Assembly: GCF_000699445.3 (NCBI RefSeq)
Contig: NC_067195.1
Span: 56,400,465-56,464,464 of the forward strand
Reading direction: 5' to 3'
Source of the DNA: Schistosoma haematobium
Taxonomy: Eukaryota > Platyhelminthes > Trematoda > Strigeidida > Schistosomatidae
DNA: 64,000 nt
The notes beneath the pieces are model-generated. The model saw only the letters and a list, made by a program, of their open reading frames with translations. It was not told where the DNA came from and made no database searches. Below are positions 34,675 to 46,290 of this stretch, piece after piece. A program made the position numbers and the translations under genes. How positions within the stretch are numbered: position 1 is the first letter of the stretch; each line of letters begins with the position of its first letter.

Positions 34675-35603
34675 ATTGTCAATCTATATAACAATAAAGT
34701 ATGAAGAAGAATATTACATACAAAATTATTAGAATCTTTCAACCGTATTATGAAATAAAATGAAATATGTATGTATATGAATGGTTTCAGGAATTATTCT
34801 CCAGTATACTTAAAGACAGTTTGTATATATGCTGATATAGAAAGAAATTAGGGAACAGAAACAATAGAAAAAGCAATGAAAAATGATACAATACACACTA
34901 AGTAGCAAACTAAATTAAAATATCAAATATCGTTTGTCAATCTACATTTGCGTGTTTAAAATTACGTCATTTATGATAATAAAGTATCATGTCACAATTT
35001 CAGTATGATTATTACAGTGAACATAATGTGAATGGATTTTTCATTATAAATAAATGGAATTGGATTAAAAAGATTTAACTGACAGACTATTCAAAGGATT
35101 TGTAAGATTTTCAATGATTGTTTACTGATAAAAAATTATTAGATATTGTCCAAAACTATGAAACTAATTCTTATACCTGAAAAATACAGATTGGAGATCT
35201 AAAAATGGCATGATAATAGATGTATAAAAAGATTACTGGTCTACAGATTAGTTGTTATGTTCGGTCGTCGCAATTGTTGTGCCGGAAAAAGCCGCTGATC
35301 ACTTATACTAGGAACGAGGGACCCCTGCAATCCCCACGATGCGAAGCAAGAACAGAAAGACTGGTACAAGTGAAGATTTATTAGCCCTAAAACACGACGA
35401 TGAACATAGATCAAAATAGTCTAAAATACACTGGTTTATATATTGACTGTACACCCATTTTTGATGAATAATTAGAATAAAATCACATATATGAAAAATA
35501 CTTAGAGTTATCACATTATTGAACATAATTTCTCATCAATAGGTTATTATTTGATTGATCTCATTATAATAGCCTATATCATACTGTCTGACACTTAATA
35601 ATT
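34675..35603. other. Spacer with a GC-richer patch
   Basis: 35263-35400 is clearly less AT-rich (starting TGTTATGTTCGGTCGTCGC) and may be an LTR or other repeat remnant. I do not recognise the family. Confidence 0.3.
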
Positions 35604-35903
35604 TCAGAAGGGGTTTTTTATGGATATTATAGTAGTTTAATAATTAAGATCATGAGTCAATTGAAGCTAGACCATCATGGAAAACCTGGAAGCACTGGAT
35701 GGCCGTTTCGTTCTATTGTGAGACTCTACAGCAGTGCGCATCCATGATCCCGCTCCGTGAGATTACTAAAATACCCACAAAAACCCCTTTCTGATATTAA
35801 TTAGCATATTCTCACTGGTGACCATCTGGGTCTGTTGTGAGATAGTAACACATTGAAGACAACGATGGACGTGTGGCTCAATTTTGTGGATTGGTTGAAC
35901 TTA
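35604..35903. mobile_element. Family B foldback with a head-to-tail unit junction
   Basis: 35604-35758 is a minus-orientation tail plus ribozyme (CTGTAGA, so A6 of the core is lost). From 35759 the plus orientation shows the end of one unit (TCACAAAAACC-type tail, CTTTCTGATATTAA) running straight into the leader of the next (CTCACTGGTGACCATCTGGG, then GTTGTGAGATAGTAAC). That is a monomer junction. Confidence 0.7.
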
Positions 35904-38103
35904 ATAATTTCTTACATCATTTGAATGAGCTTTGTAATGGGCACATAAACTGACTGTGAAAGCATGTTATGAAAGTTTCAATTCATAGGATTGATAGTTG
36001 AAACTAAGAACAACAAATGTGAGTAGTTGTATTTCTACTAACAGTATATACAATTCAATCATAATGACAACACATGGACATAAATGACTTCAATTAAATG
36101 TGGACTAGAAAACGCTAGAACTGAGAAATTCTCTTCTTTTTCAGTTTCTCTTCATATTGACGATTAGTCAAGTTATAAATGAATGGTAACCGAAAATTAT
36201 TCACTTTAAATTAGTCAATTTGTTCAAGGTACAGTGTAAAAATGTTACAGATAAAAAAGTTAATAGCTAATTCGCATTTCTGACTTTCTTCTAAACAACG
36301 GATTAGATTAAATGATCAGACACAGTTTGTTCTTTTATAAACTGTGCAAACACTTATCAACATATTAAACTGTCATAGTTCCAGGATCAAAGTATTTTTT
36401 TTATAGAAGATGATAATAGATAGGTGTCCAAGTTATAATCGTAGATATTTCAGTAATAAATAACTATTTTCTTACATTTTGTAATAACCTGATATATAAG
36501 TGAACACTAATAACGAATAATATTAGCTAAAAATTCAGGAGTGAAATCTGATTATTGCACAATAGATTGAATCTATAACCTCTATTTCTCGTACTGCACT
36601 ACAAAATCATTGATTTACTAAGTCACTAATCTGATGGTTTACATTTCTAACCATAGCTATCTTGTGATAAGTTGTGAACTTCATCCAATACAATCATCAA
36701 TTAACTATATCATTATAGCTTGAGGTTGAAAACGTCATATTGTTTTTTTCCTTACACCCTTAACAGTATTTTTACCAATTTTTCAGTAATACAATCAATA
36801 CATCACCCAAATCTTTACGCTCTCTAACATTATCATTTAATTTAAATTAAAGCATAACTTACGTGTTTATATCAATAAAATACAATAACAACACTCTGTA
36901 CAATTTACAATCCGTACATAATCTCAAGATGATTTTAGTGTAGCATTGAATAATAACACAGTTAATCAGTTACTCATTTTATCAAGAATAAAAGATAACA
37001 AAAATTATTGAGGCTTATAGCAACTAACGTGCAATTGCGTCTGTTCACATTTAATTTGGTTTAGCCCTTTTTTTAACTTGTTTAACGGACAGAGACATTC
37101 ATACAACAACAATAACATATCTATACCATTATACCTTTATTATTGTTGCACTTGTATGAATATGTATACTTGAGCATTGCTTAATGCCTACGTATATATT
37201 CATTCTGCTAGTCTTACTATTAGTTGCCTAACTGATACGATGATTCATTCATTTCACTATGTATATATGTGTACATTTTATTCATGTTCACTGACTTGCT
37301 GACTCGCTCGCACACTCGCTCATTCAACTCCCACGCTCACTCTCTTGCTCGCTTGCTTTTTGGCACTACTATTTCATGCTTGCTTAGCGAACCTGTAATT
37401 TTGGTGATCTGTGCGTGGTGCAATAATAAACGTAATCAACACTTCGTATTTATCTTCTGATTAATATACCGTTGGGGCGTTATCTAATGACGGTTATCAG
37501 AACAAACTGTATATGAAGTTTAAGGATTATACTGAATACCGACCACAACAGTCTAAAGATGATTATTTACAGTTAAACTTATTTAAAAATACTAAAATGA
37601 TACAATATAACTCGTTCTGAATAGATTATCTATTCTTATACATTAGTCCTTTTTTGTTTCTTCATAAGACTTCAGAAATTCTATCTCGAAGAGTATTACT
37701 AAATACACAACTAATCAGTAGTTATTCCAGATGCTTATTGAAACTTCGTTGAAAGTAAAATCTATTTCGAATTTTATTTAACACTCTGTTGTAACGAATT
37801 ACTGCAGTAAGAAATGTTACACATTGAGTTTATTTGAAATATTATTTACGGAATATTTCTTTAATTGTTGATTTACACTTTTATAGGTTAAAAGTAATCA
37901 GATCTGAAAAATCACAATGATAATTATATTAATAAAATTTATGATGAGACAGTTATCAACCGATGACATTAACTGAGTGTTCGATTAAAAGTGAATATCA
38001 TATATTGATTATTATTGAATACCTAACAACAAATTGGTCAAGTGTTAATACCTAGCAACTTCAAATACTGAATTATTTACTAAAAGATTTATTCAACTGT
38101 CGG
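35904..38103. other. AT-rich spacer
   Basis: A possible tRNA-like remnant lies at 36545-36665 (minus). 37290-37365 is a CT-rich stretch (repeated CTCGC/CACTC) within the frame 37269-37460, which has no domain. No gene supported. Confidence 0.35.
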
Positions 38104-38116
38104 GAAATTTATATTA

Positions 38117-38353
38117 ATGTTAGAAGGGGTTTTGTGGAGATTATAGTAATCTCAATGGTTGAGATGCCGGCTCAGTGGTCTAGTGGTTAAGCGCTCGCGT
38201 GCGAGACTGATAGGTCCTGGGTTCGATTCTCGCGGGGGACGAGATCGTGGATGCGCACTGCTGAGGAGTCGCACAATAGGACGAAATGGCCGTCCAGTGC
38301 TTTAAGGTTTTCCATAGTGGTCTAGCTTCAATCGACCTATGATTTCAACCATT
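38117..38353 (+). mobile_element. Family B short foldback with intact ribozyme and target repeat
   Basis: Starts with the inverted distal tail (AAGGGGTTTTGTGGAG) and at GAGATGCCGG jumps into the head (A-box region 38171-38190, B-box region GGGTTCGATTC 38219-38229), ribozyme and tail. GAAATTTATATTA occurs directly before (38104-38116) and after (38354-38366), like a 13-bp target duplication. GAAATTT also belongs to the element's own tail, so part of this could be chance. Confidence 0.7.
38255..38300 (+). ncRNA. Hammerhead ribozyme (family B), best-preserved plus-strand copy
   Basis: Stem I GCACTG/CAGTGC is perfect, CTGAGGA and GAAA are intact, stem III is ATG-GC-CGT (one wobble), and the cleavage triplet is GTC with C38294 at the site. 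Stem II has three pairs with a G opposite G at the fourth. Confidence 0.75.
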
Positions 38354-38649
38354 GAAATTTATATTAGTCAATAATCATTCTATGGTTATAACCAGTATTT
38401 TTTATATATTTTGATCAATTGATTGCTTAAGACTAGTCAATCACAAGCCGGTAAATATCAATTGGATAAAGGTATTAAAGGACAAGTCTATATTCAAGAG
38501 TAAAACTTCATTGATAATAATTGATTGATACATTATGTAAATCAAAATATCTGTGTTCACTTTAATCTCACTTTTATATTACCCATATCAAGTCTGTTTC
38601 TGTAATCTTATTTCATAAACTATTTCATTATATTTAGATTAAAAAATTA

Positions 38650-38885
38650 AATTTCACTTGATCTCATGAATGGATGAATGTTAGATCACCATTGAAGACC
38701 TGAAAGCAGTGGATGGCCGTTTCGTCTTGGTGTGGAGCTCCTCAGCGGCGCGCATCCACGATCCCTCACGTGAGACTCGAACTTGGAGCCTTCGGCCTCA
38801 TGCGTGAAAGCCTTACCTCTAGACTACTGACCTGGCCGGAATCCAATAGTCTTAATATCTAAGTTCAACCAATCGACGATTGTGC
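38650..38885 (-). mobile_element. Family B copy, diverged
   Basis: Minus-strand copy in simple order: leader and head (about 38885-38770), ribozyme (38706-38751), tail. The core CTGAGGA and GAAA are intact, but stem I (GCGCCG against CACTGC) no longer pairs well. Confidence 0.65.
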
Positions 38886-40341
38886 GCGAAAATGTACGTT
38901 AGACAATGATAAAATTAAAACTGAATACGAAATCTGTGACCTTCCGGGAATGATAGTATTTGATGATTTCATTAAAAACAAAAGAGTTTTTAGATAACAG
39001 GAATCAGAGAGTAGTTAATTTATTGTTAGTGAAATAAATTACAAAATTTTCAGCTTATACTATTTACACTTCACCGATCATCTATTAGTGATGATATTGT
39101 TAAAAACCATTGAACTGTGTCAAACTGTAAATTCTTTAAAACATATCCTCACTTATGATGAAATGTACTCATCTATGGGTAAATTTGTCTCATAACATAA
39201 AATATAAAATTTCTTGATATCAGATGTTGTTAACTGGTCATATTTGTTGTGTTTAACCCATCAGACTAATTACTAAACGTAGAGTTGATCTAAAAGAGCC
39301 TTCATTTAGAATTAATGTGTTACAGGTCGTTACTCAACTCTCATATACATTTCATTAGTTCAAAATATTATTCCTAACTGAAATACAAACCATAAATGAG
39401 TTAAATTGGGATAAAAATGTAAGATTATGTATTGATTTTAAAGGTCATTTTTACTTAGTTGATTTTCTTATTGATTCAGTACAGTTTTTTACTATCTAAA
39501 ATGTTAATTTATGTTCATTTTAAACGATAGTTCGATGGGATTTTAAATTGTGCTAATTCTCTCCCATTTTTCGTCCAGATGATACTTATTCACATCGATG
39601 AGTTCTGTAATGAATAATCATTAAATTCAATTAAGGATCTAACCGGAAAAACTCAAATGTAATCCAGATCTTTTAGGATCTTCACTATATAAGTCTTCTT
39701 TGCAAGATTTGTTGGTTTTTTTTAGTAGTGAAGGATAAAAAAGAATGACATTGTCGTGTCCTAATTTAAAGTGTCGTTAGAATAGTTTGCGGTACAGCAA
39801 ATTATAACAAACATCTTTCACATGCATATTTTGAAAATAATCAATAAAAGTAAACTTGTTATGTATTAATATGTAATTTCACAACTACATCAAAACTATG
39901 AAATCTGTAAAGGTTAGTCTGGTCATCATTCGACAGAACATGAAGGCTGGATAAATTCGGAATGTCAGTAAAATTAATTTTGTTCCAACTTAAACCAACT
40001 GTTTGAAACAAGATATTGGTGTGTATTATTATCATCGTTATGGTTTATATACTCAACAATTTCTTAAAAGGGGGTATTTGCTTATCATACCTTTTATTGC
40101 AATAGTATTATTGTGTTTTTTTAGTAAAGTTATCTATATCATACAACTTTCAAAACATTTGACATCGACGGTTTTCCATACATTATTAAATATATTTTAT
40201 TTACTTAACTATAGTTTGTAGTTAACATTCTACAGCGAATAACAATTCGGATGAAACATTTGAATGTATAGAAAATGCATATATGTAATCAATTTTTGTC
40301 ATAGTGAACAATTATAATCAACTCTACAAATATTAATTAAT
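38886..40341. other. AT-rich spacer
   Basis: The frame 40003-40221 is hydrophobic and low in complexity, with no domain. Nothing else recognised. Confidence 0.4.
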
Positions 40342-40792
40342 TTTAACTAGTAAATTACTACAATCTCCACGAAACCCCTTTCTGATAATAATCATCATGT
40401 GCTCACTATTAACTGGCTTTACGAGGTATTTCCTGAAGTTCTAGTGAGAAGCATTGACCAGCGGAGTTCAACCGGGTCTGTTGTGAGATAGTAACTCACT
40501 AAAGACAGTGATGGATGTGTTGCTCAATTCCGTGGATTAGGTAAAGTTAGACATAAACACTATTGGATACCGGCTCAGTGGTCTAGAGGTTAAGCGTTCA
40601 CGCGCGAGGCCGATGTCCTGGGTTCGAATCTTACGAGGCGGGATAGTGGATGCGCACTACTGAGGAGCCCCATACTATGGCGTAACGTCCATCCAATTCT
40701 TCCAGGTTTTCTAGGGTTGTTTAGTTTTAATTGACTCATGAATTCAACTATTAAAGTACTACAATATCTAGCAAACCCCATTTTTGGTATTT
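40342..40792 (+). mobile_element. Family B copy with terminal direct repeats
   Basis: Begins with the end of the unit (TTACTACAATCTCCACGAAA, near 40356) and ends with the same segment again (AGTACTACAATATCTAGCAAA, near 40756). The copy is thus one unit of about 400 bp plus about 40-50 bp. In between are the full leader, head with B box GGGTTCGAATC (40620-40630) and a ribozyme inactivated by GTAA in place of GAAA. Confidence 0.75.
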
Positions 40793-41319
40793 TCTATATT
40801 TATTAAAATATTTCTAATTATCTATCTATTCGTAAGGATAATTTTGATTGTATTTATTTATACACGTGTATTAATTAGTTATAACATTTAGCCAAGTAAT
40901 TTACTAAAAACTTAGTAATTAAACATTATGATGCACATTAAATGAAATAGCCTTCAGAAATATTAAAAGCTGAAAGCGGTGTATATCTTCTTCAACTTAG
41001 TGGGTGAATAATAACATCTCGACACTAAACTAGAAAGTTGCTAACAAGGATCCCTCTTAATTTATGAACATAGATAAATACAAACAAAATTTTGTAACTA
41101 TTTCTACTTCTTATATGTGAAAATTATATTTGAAATATTCTCAGCGATTGAAATTTAACTAATTTCTACTTCTTCAAATAAATTCAGTGTCTAATAGAAA
41201 ATACCTTCATAATGCGTTACGTTAAAATTATAATGCTACTTCTCATTCAGTAATTCATTATGTTCCTGTTTGGACAATAAGATCTTTATTGAAAAGAATC
41301 TGTAACAGATTAACTATAA
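40793..41319. other. AT-rich spacer
   Basis: Nothing recognised. Confidence 0.4.
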
Positions 41320-41767
41320 AGTGACTACCAAGGATTCATATATCGCTTGTTTTGATAACCATTATTATATAACACTCAATGGTATATAAATTTCAAAAGA
41401 CAATACAAATCGTTGAATACAGTTTATTTTTGTACAATGTGGACCAATAAGCTACAAACACAGACAGTATCATATGTACACAGTTGCGAATAGGAGTGGA
41501 CATGAGTAAGGCAGCCCATGAGTGAGTGAGTGAGTGAATACAGACGTGAATTGAGAGTCAAATGAAATATCATATGGACTGATGAAATTGAAGCACATAT
41601 TTACTGGAAAGCGAAGAATCATTGAGCAATTCAAACAACTAACATTTAAGCTAGTTAGAGATTTGTATGTTAGCTGTGACACGTGATCATTTATACACGT
41701 TCATACAGGCATGATAACAATAATGCAAAGATATGGATAGATTGTTACTATTCGAATGACACTTTCT
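41320..41767. repeat. Duplicated segment X, copy 1 (short microsatellite)
   Basis: 448 bp that recur at 58379-58870 in the same orientation. I see no difference outside a (GTGA)n tract (about 41519-41537 here, nearly five units). It has no open frame of interest and no visible terminal repeats or target duplications. Confidence 0.9.
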
Positions 41768-41967
41768 GTGAAATTAGTTCAGTGGCTTGACAAATCTAAA
41801 CTCAAACAGACTAAGGTCTAGGTGAGATGCCATAAATCATTAAGATCAAATCAATTGTATTCAGTTAATTTCAGATATTTCAGTCTGTTTCAGTTTCAAT
41901 CAATGACATTATTCAGTGGAAGATTTGCAAACTTTGAGTACACGATCCAATGAATATTTGCACGTGT

Positions 41968-42053
41968 AACATTAACTTACGGCTGTTACTCCTCGTGGAG
42001 GAGCATAGGCCGCCCACTAGCACTCTCCATTTAACCTTGTCCTGGGCAATCCT
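41968..42053 (-). mobile_element. RTE-like (SR2 type) extreme 3' fragment
   Basis: About 85 bp encoding RIAQDKVKWRVLVGGLC-like sequence on the minus strand. No tail repeats remain beyond a single CTTA-like unit. Confidence 0.55.
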
Positions 42054-42304
42054 TTGAAATTTTAATAATGATTTTGTAGTAGCTATTAATTTCTCAATGA
42101 TACTCATAATGAAAATTATTTCTAATTTTATTTTACATAGAAATACTTAAAGATAAATGGGAAATAAACACTTAGTGAAGAATAAAATGACTGACGTATT
42201 TTAGTTTTTTTTAATATAAAGAAATATGATCAAAAGTGGGAGAAAAATGGTAAAGTGTTCTTTGTGAGTACTGAGGGATATATATAAATATAGGTCGCGT
42301 AAAT

Positions 42305-42378
42305 CATGAATTTATTATCATTATTGCCTTTATTCAACATTATTTGTTTAGCATAGTATAGAATTCTCAATACAAGCT
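42305..42378 (-). mobile_element. CR1-like 3' end fragment
   Basis: Plus-strand text TTATCATTATTGCCTTTATTC then TATAGAATTCTCAATACAAG is the inverse of the CR1-like 3' terminus found at 3.1 and 20.98 kb. Confidence 0.5.
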
Positions 42379-42828
42379 AACGGGAACAAGAAGGAGGAAG
42401 TTTCTAAAATATGAGAATAGAATTAAGTGAGAATTCGCAATACACGGTTGATCATGAAAATTCGAGCTGAAAAGTAGTAAAGAAAGTTCACTTAATATCG
42501 AGTCACCTAGATTAGTGACCACATTGCAACTTGATCGATAGAATTCGATCTGCACTAAGAAGGACCTGACATACATGACATTGATCAACACCCAGTGATC
42601 AACCAATTGTGAATAAATCTCAGTCCCACAGGAGGTCAGTCGCAGTCCGGATATCTCAGTAGTATTGTCTCTGACTGTGAAGCTGGGTGACACGGGATAG
42701 AATCCATCAGGGAATATGAGTTCCCTCAAGATTACAGATACATCTTGTTGACGAGTGCTAAATCGCACTAACCTGGGTTCAGGGTTTCCTGTCGACTACG
42801 CACAACATTCAGACGCCCCACAATCATA
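42379..42828 (+). mobile_element. Family C element (tRNA-headed, hammerhead-like)
   Basis: Conserved block ATCGAGTCACCTAGATTAG (about 42499) followed by a tRNA-like head (CGGATATCTCAGTAGTATTG at 42656 on, GGGATAGAATCC at 42694-42705). Then comes TTGACGAGTGC...GCACTAAC at 42747-42770, the equivalent of a CTGACGAG...GCACGAAAC core. Both core blocks are mutated here. The element ends at the start of the RTE-like insertion near 42829. Confidence 0.6.
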
Positions 42829-44196
42829 GTGTTTCTCGACTTTAAGGCGAGGTCCTGTGGCAACGTTTGTCACTGAAAAGAGTACCAAAGAAGTACATTA
42901 ACCTTGTAAAGGCTCTCTAATCAAACACAACTGGTCGAGTGCGAGCTTATGGCGAACTGTCATCAGAATTGATTACCTCAAGTGGTGTTCGTCAGGGCTG
43001 TCCACTCTCTCCATTCTGGTTTAACTTTGTCGTAAACGTGCTTTTAGAGATAACACTCTCCTCATCTAAATTTCCAGAGGTTGAACTTACATCGGGAGAT
43101 TCACTTGTTGACTTAGAATATGCCGATGACATAGCTGTATTTGGTGAAGACGCTGACAAATTGAAGAGTCTTCTGACCACTCTAAGCAACAATGCAAGCA
43201 TGTTCGGGATGCGATTCTCCCCCTCAAAATGCAAAATGTTGCTTCAGGATTGGGTTGCATCGACACCCGAACTAATGATAGGGAGTGAAGTAGTTGGGCG
43301 TGTCGACTGCTTTACTTATCTTGGAAGTCTCATCAGCCCTTGTGGTCTAGCGTGTGACAAAGTCTCAGCACGGATACAGAAGGCTCAACTAGCTTTTGCC
43401 AACTTGCGTCAGTTATGGCGTAGGCGAGATATCCGTCTATCAACCAAAGGACGTGTTTACTGCGCAGCAGTTCGTTCCGTCTTACTTTATGGCAGTGAAA
43501 TATGGCCGGTAAGAGTAGAGGATATACGTAGGTTACTAGTATTTGATCATAGGTGTCTTCGAAATATTGCTCGTATATCCTGGGACTATCGAGTAAGTAA
43601 CGCAGTTGTTAGGAAACGGGTACTAGGTAAGGATGGCAAATCGATTGATGAAGTGGTGAAACTTCATCAGTTGAGATGGCTGGGACACGTGTTACGTATG
43701 CCCAACCACCGACTGCCTCGACATGCGATGTTCAGTGGTATAGGAGTAGGTTGGAAGAAAGCTAGGGGCGGACAGACTAAAACGTGGCACAAGTTCATGA
43801 AGTTACTGACAAGTAGACTGATTCATGTTGGTAGGTGTAGACTACCTGGTTGGGATCTGAGAGATGATAGCAACCGATGATTATAGAACTTGAATGACAT
43901 GGCTCAAAATCGTTTGCAATGGCGCAGGTGCATCCACTCTTTGTGTTCTCCCAAATTCTAATCTTCTGAATTCTTCATGTCCTTTTTTTTCTCTTTCCAA
44001 ATTTATTTCACTGTATTATACTCCTTGAATAACACCAAGCTTTAATGTTTTCGATTACTGCCTATACTCTTACTACTTCTACCATTATGGGATTTGAGTC
44101 GACAACTGCATCTTTGTTGTAATGTGGTGTGGCAACTCGAACTGATGTACGTATGTACTAAGTTCCACGTTTTTACTGACTGACTGACTGACTGAC
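42829..44196 (+). mobile_element. RTE-like LINE, 5'-truncated, (TGAC)n tail
   Basis: Same family as the nested element at 46.9-50.7 kb. It starts inside RT motif A (GTGTTTCTCGACTTTAAGGC), includes the rest of the polyprotein and a 3' UTR of about 300 bp, and ends in (TGAC)n at 44175-44196. Confidence 0.8.
42939..43880 (+). pseudogene. RTE-like reverse transcriptase, C-terminal two-thirds (313 residues)
   Basis: The longest open non-LTR frame in the window. GVRQGCPLSPF (residues about 16-26) is RT motif B, and YADDIAVFGED (about 61-71) holds the catalytic YADD. Then come FTYLGSLISP, LLYGSEIWPVR, VFDHRCLRNIA, RWLGHVLRMPNHRLPRH and the basic GWKKARGGQ. Just upstream (about 42850) a small deletion removes the end of motif A (the FDSVD equivalent) and disrupts the frame, so the enzyme is dead despite the intact YADD. 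The ATG at 42939 is an internal methionine. The frame ends at a normal C-terminus (DDSNR, stop). Confidence 0.85.
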
Positions 44197-44345
44197 CTAC
44201 AACCACCATCTTATCTCAGAGCAGTGCACGTGATGTCGAGTCATCTAGACTGGTGGCCACATTGCAACTTAGTCGATAGAATTTGATCTGCACTGAGAAG
44301 GACCTGACCATCCAGTGATCAATCAACTGTGAAAATAGTAGTGTG
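44197..44345 (+). mobile_element. Family C fragment
   Basis: GATGTCGAGTCATCTAGAC (about 44234) and TTTGATCTGCACTGAGAAGG match the 5' part of the copy at 42.5 kb. The head and ribozyme part are absent. Confidence 0.55.
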
Positions 44346-44776
44346 GTCGTAACATACATCCAATCATAAATATATTACGTATAATCTTCATTCAGAAGTG
44401 TTTAAATTGATATACTCAGCAGTTGTGTTGAATATAATAATTCATTTTTTTACTTGTATATAATTAATGTATTTTTAGAAAACCATTTAAGAATATGAAC
44501 TATCAAATAAATATTTACATGGAACTACCGATCTCTTTGCTTAATTAAACCCAAATGAAATAGAAGTCATACTAAAATGTAGCTTAGGTTTTTTTCCTAA
44601 AAAGCGTTTCTTTATAAAATTACGTTGAACAAGCAATGTGCTCCAGAACTATGATCTTGTTCACTATTATTATGATTATGGAAATTTTTGTTGTTATAAA
44701 CATTGGATAATGGCTAACGTTGAAATCTAGAGTTCGAATTTTAGTATAAGAATCAATACTGTAATACAGTTATTTC
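44346..44776. other. AT-rich spacer
   Basis: A possible family A end lies at 44703-44745 (GGATAATGGCTAACG then GAAATCTAGAG on the plus strand). No gene. Confidence 0.4.
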
Positions 44777-45328
44777 CAGCTTACTTACTTACTTACTTAC
44801 GCCTGTTACTCCCAATGGGGCATAGGCCGCCGACCAGCATTCTCCAACCCACTCTGTCCTGAACCTTCTTTTCTAGTTCCATCCAATTCTTGTTGATTTT
44901 TCTCATGTCTATTTTCATTTCTCGGCGTAATGTGTTCTTTGGTCTTCCTCTACTCCTTTGGCCTTCAGGAGTCCATGTGAGGGCTTACCTTGTGACGCAG
45001 TTGGGTGCTTTCCTCAATGTGTGTCCTATCCACTTCCAGCGCTTCTTTCTCCTCTGGGATCTGGTTTGTTCTTTCCCACAGTTGGTTGTTGCTAATTGTG
45101 TCCGGCCAATGGATCTGAAGTATTTTGCGTAGACAATTGTTAATAAACACCTGTATTTTCTGGATGATGGCTTTCGTAGTTCTCCAAGTTTCCGCCCCAT
45201 ACAGTAGAACTGTCTTGACATTTGTATTGAAAATCCTGACCTTGGTGTTGGTTGACAGTTGCTTTGAGTTCCAGATGTTCCTCAGTTGTAAATATTCTGC
45301 TCTTGCTTCACCGATCCGAGCTTTCACA
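44777..45328 (-). mobile_element. RTE-like (SR2 type) copy, 5'-truncated
   Basis: Minus-strand copy with (TAAG)n tail (CTTA at 44780-44799), coding from DVKARIGEARAEYLQLRNIW through LLYGAETW and LWERTNQ to the C-terminus with a frameshift near 45050. The 5' end stops exactly where a family A ribozyme sequence begins. Confidence 0.8.
44965..45327 (-). pseudogene. RTE-like reverse transcriptase fragment
   Basis: 120-codon frame: [40 protein letters not shown], then [20 protein letters not shown] and LWERTNQIPEEKE. After a one-base shift the neighbouring frame continues as [17 protein letters not shown]. It belongs to the post-RT region. No catalytic motifs. Broken copy. Confidence 0.75.
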
Positions 45329-45371
45329 TCCAGCTGATGAGTTCAAAATAGGACGAAACAGCTGTCGTGAA
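45329..45371 (+). ncRNA. Hammerhead ribozyme fragment (family A)
   Basis: TCCAGCTGATGA and GAAA are intact, and stem III is ACA/TGT, a compensated version of ACG/CGT. The sequence after the GTC (GTGAATCC instead of CTGGATTCC) no longer pairs with TCCAG, so stem I is lost. It is joined directly to the truncated RTE copy on its left. Confidence 0.55.
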
Positions 45372-45942
45372 TCCCAATAACATTTAATTATTCAACTTTC
45401 TTAAAAACGTGTGACCAAATGACAATATCAAAATAATCAATTCAGTATACACATAAAAACTGATCAATTGTAGCACTTAACATAATAGAAAATCATAAAC
45501 TGTGACAAATTTAGTTGTCTTATTTACATTTTAATGGGAGGTCAAAAGTTATCTGAATAAAATCAACTCATATTTTCCTGCATGTTCACTAGTGTAATTT
45601 ACATAATTATAAGACATGTAGAGAATTACTATATTTACTTATGTATAAATCAAAAGTTTATCACTTTTTATAACTACTTTCTTAATCTATTTACTAATTT
45701 GATTGATGAACAACAGGTATACAACAATCGAATATAACATTAAAAGGCAATTGATATCGCTTAGATTAATAAATTAAGACCTGGATTCCTTATACACGTT
45801 ACCAGTGAATTTAAACGTCTTTATCGTTTAATGTCCAGCTGATTTATTGTGAAGTAGATTCAATGAATTCCCAAATCAAATAGCTGATCCATAAAATAAA
45901 AATAACCATTAAATAAGATTTATAGCTGAAGTATTTAGTTTA
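45372..45942. other. AT-rich spacer
   Basis: 45400-45500 may be a decayed family A body (CAATATCAAAATAATC, then ACTGATCAATTG). No gene. Confidence 0.35.
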
Positions 45943-45964
45943 TATAATAATAATAATAATAATA

Positions 45965-46039
<75 letters not shown>
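45943..46039. repeat. Compound (ATA)n(AGT)n microsatellite
   Basis: About eight ATA units followed, after ATG, by roughly 24 uninterrupted AGT units (45968-46039). The longest trinucleotide tract in the window. Confidence 0.95.
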
Positions 46040-46290
46040 CGTTCACTCTATCTCTAATTAATTCAACTTGTATTTATTTTTTAGATATACTTGTCATATG
46101 TTATTTTTAGTGCTTGTTTGCCTTTTTACATTTTTTAAAGAGGAATTCCAACATGATCATTACCTCATTCATATTCGGTTATATTAAACGATGAGTCATG
46201 ATAAATTACAGAATTTTGGCTAAATTTCATATTCCGCCTTTGTTGAAAAATTATTTTTAAGTTCAGTTTGTTTGGTTTTTCAATAAGAAT

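Noticed and set aside
37290..37365. CT-rich stretch as LTR or promoter
   Set aside because: No paired LTR, primer-binding site or coding region found nearby.
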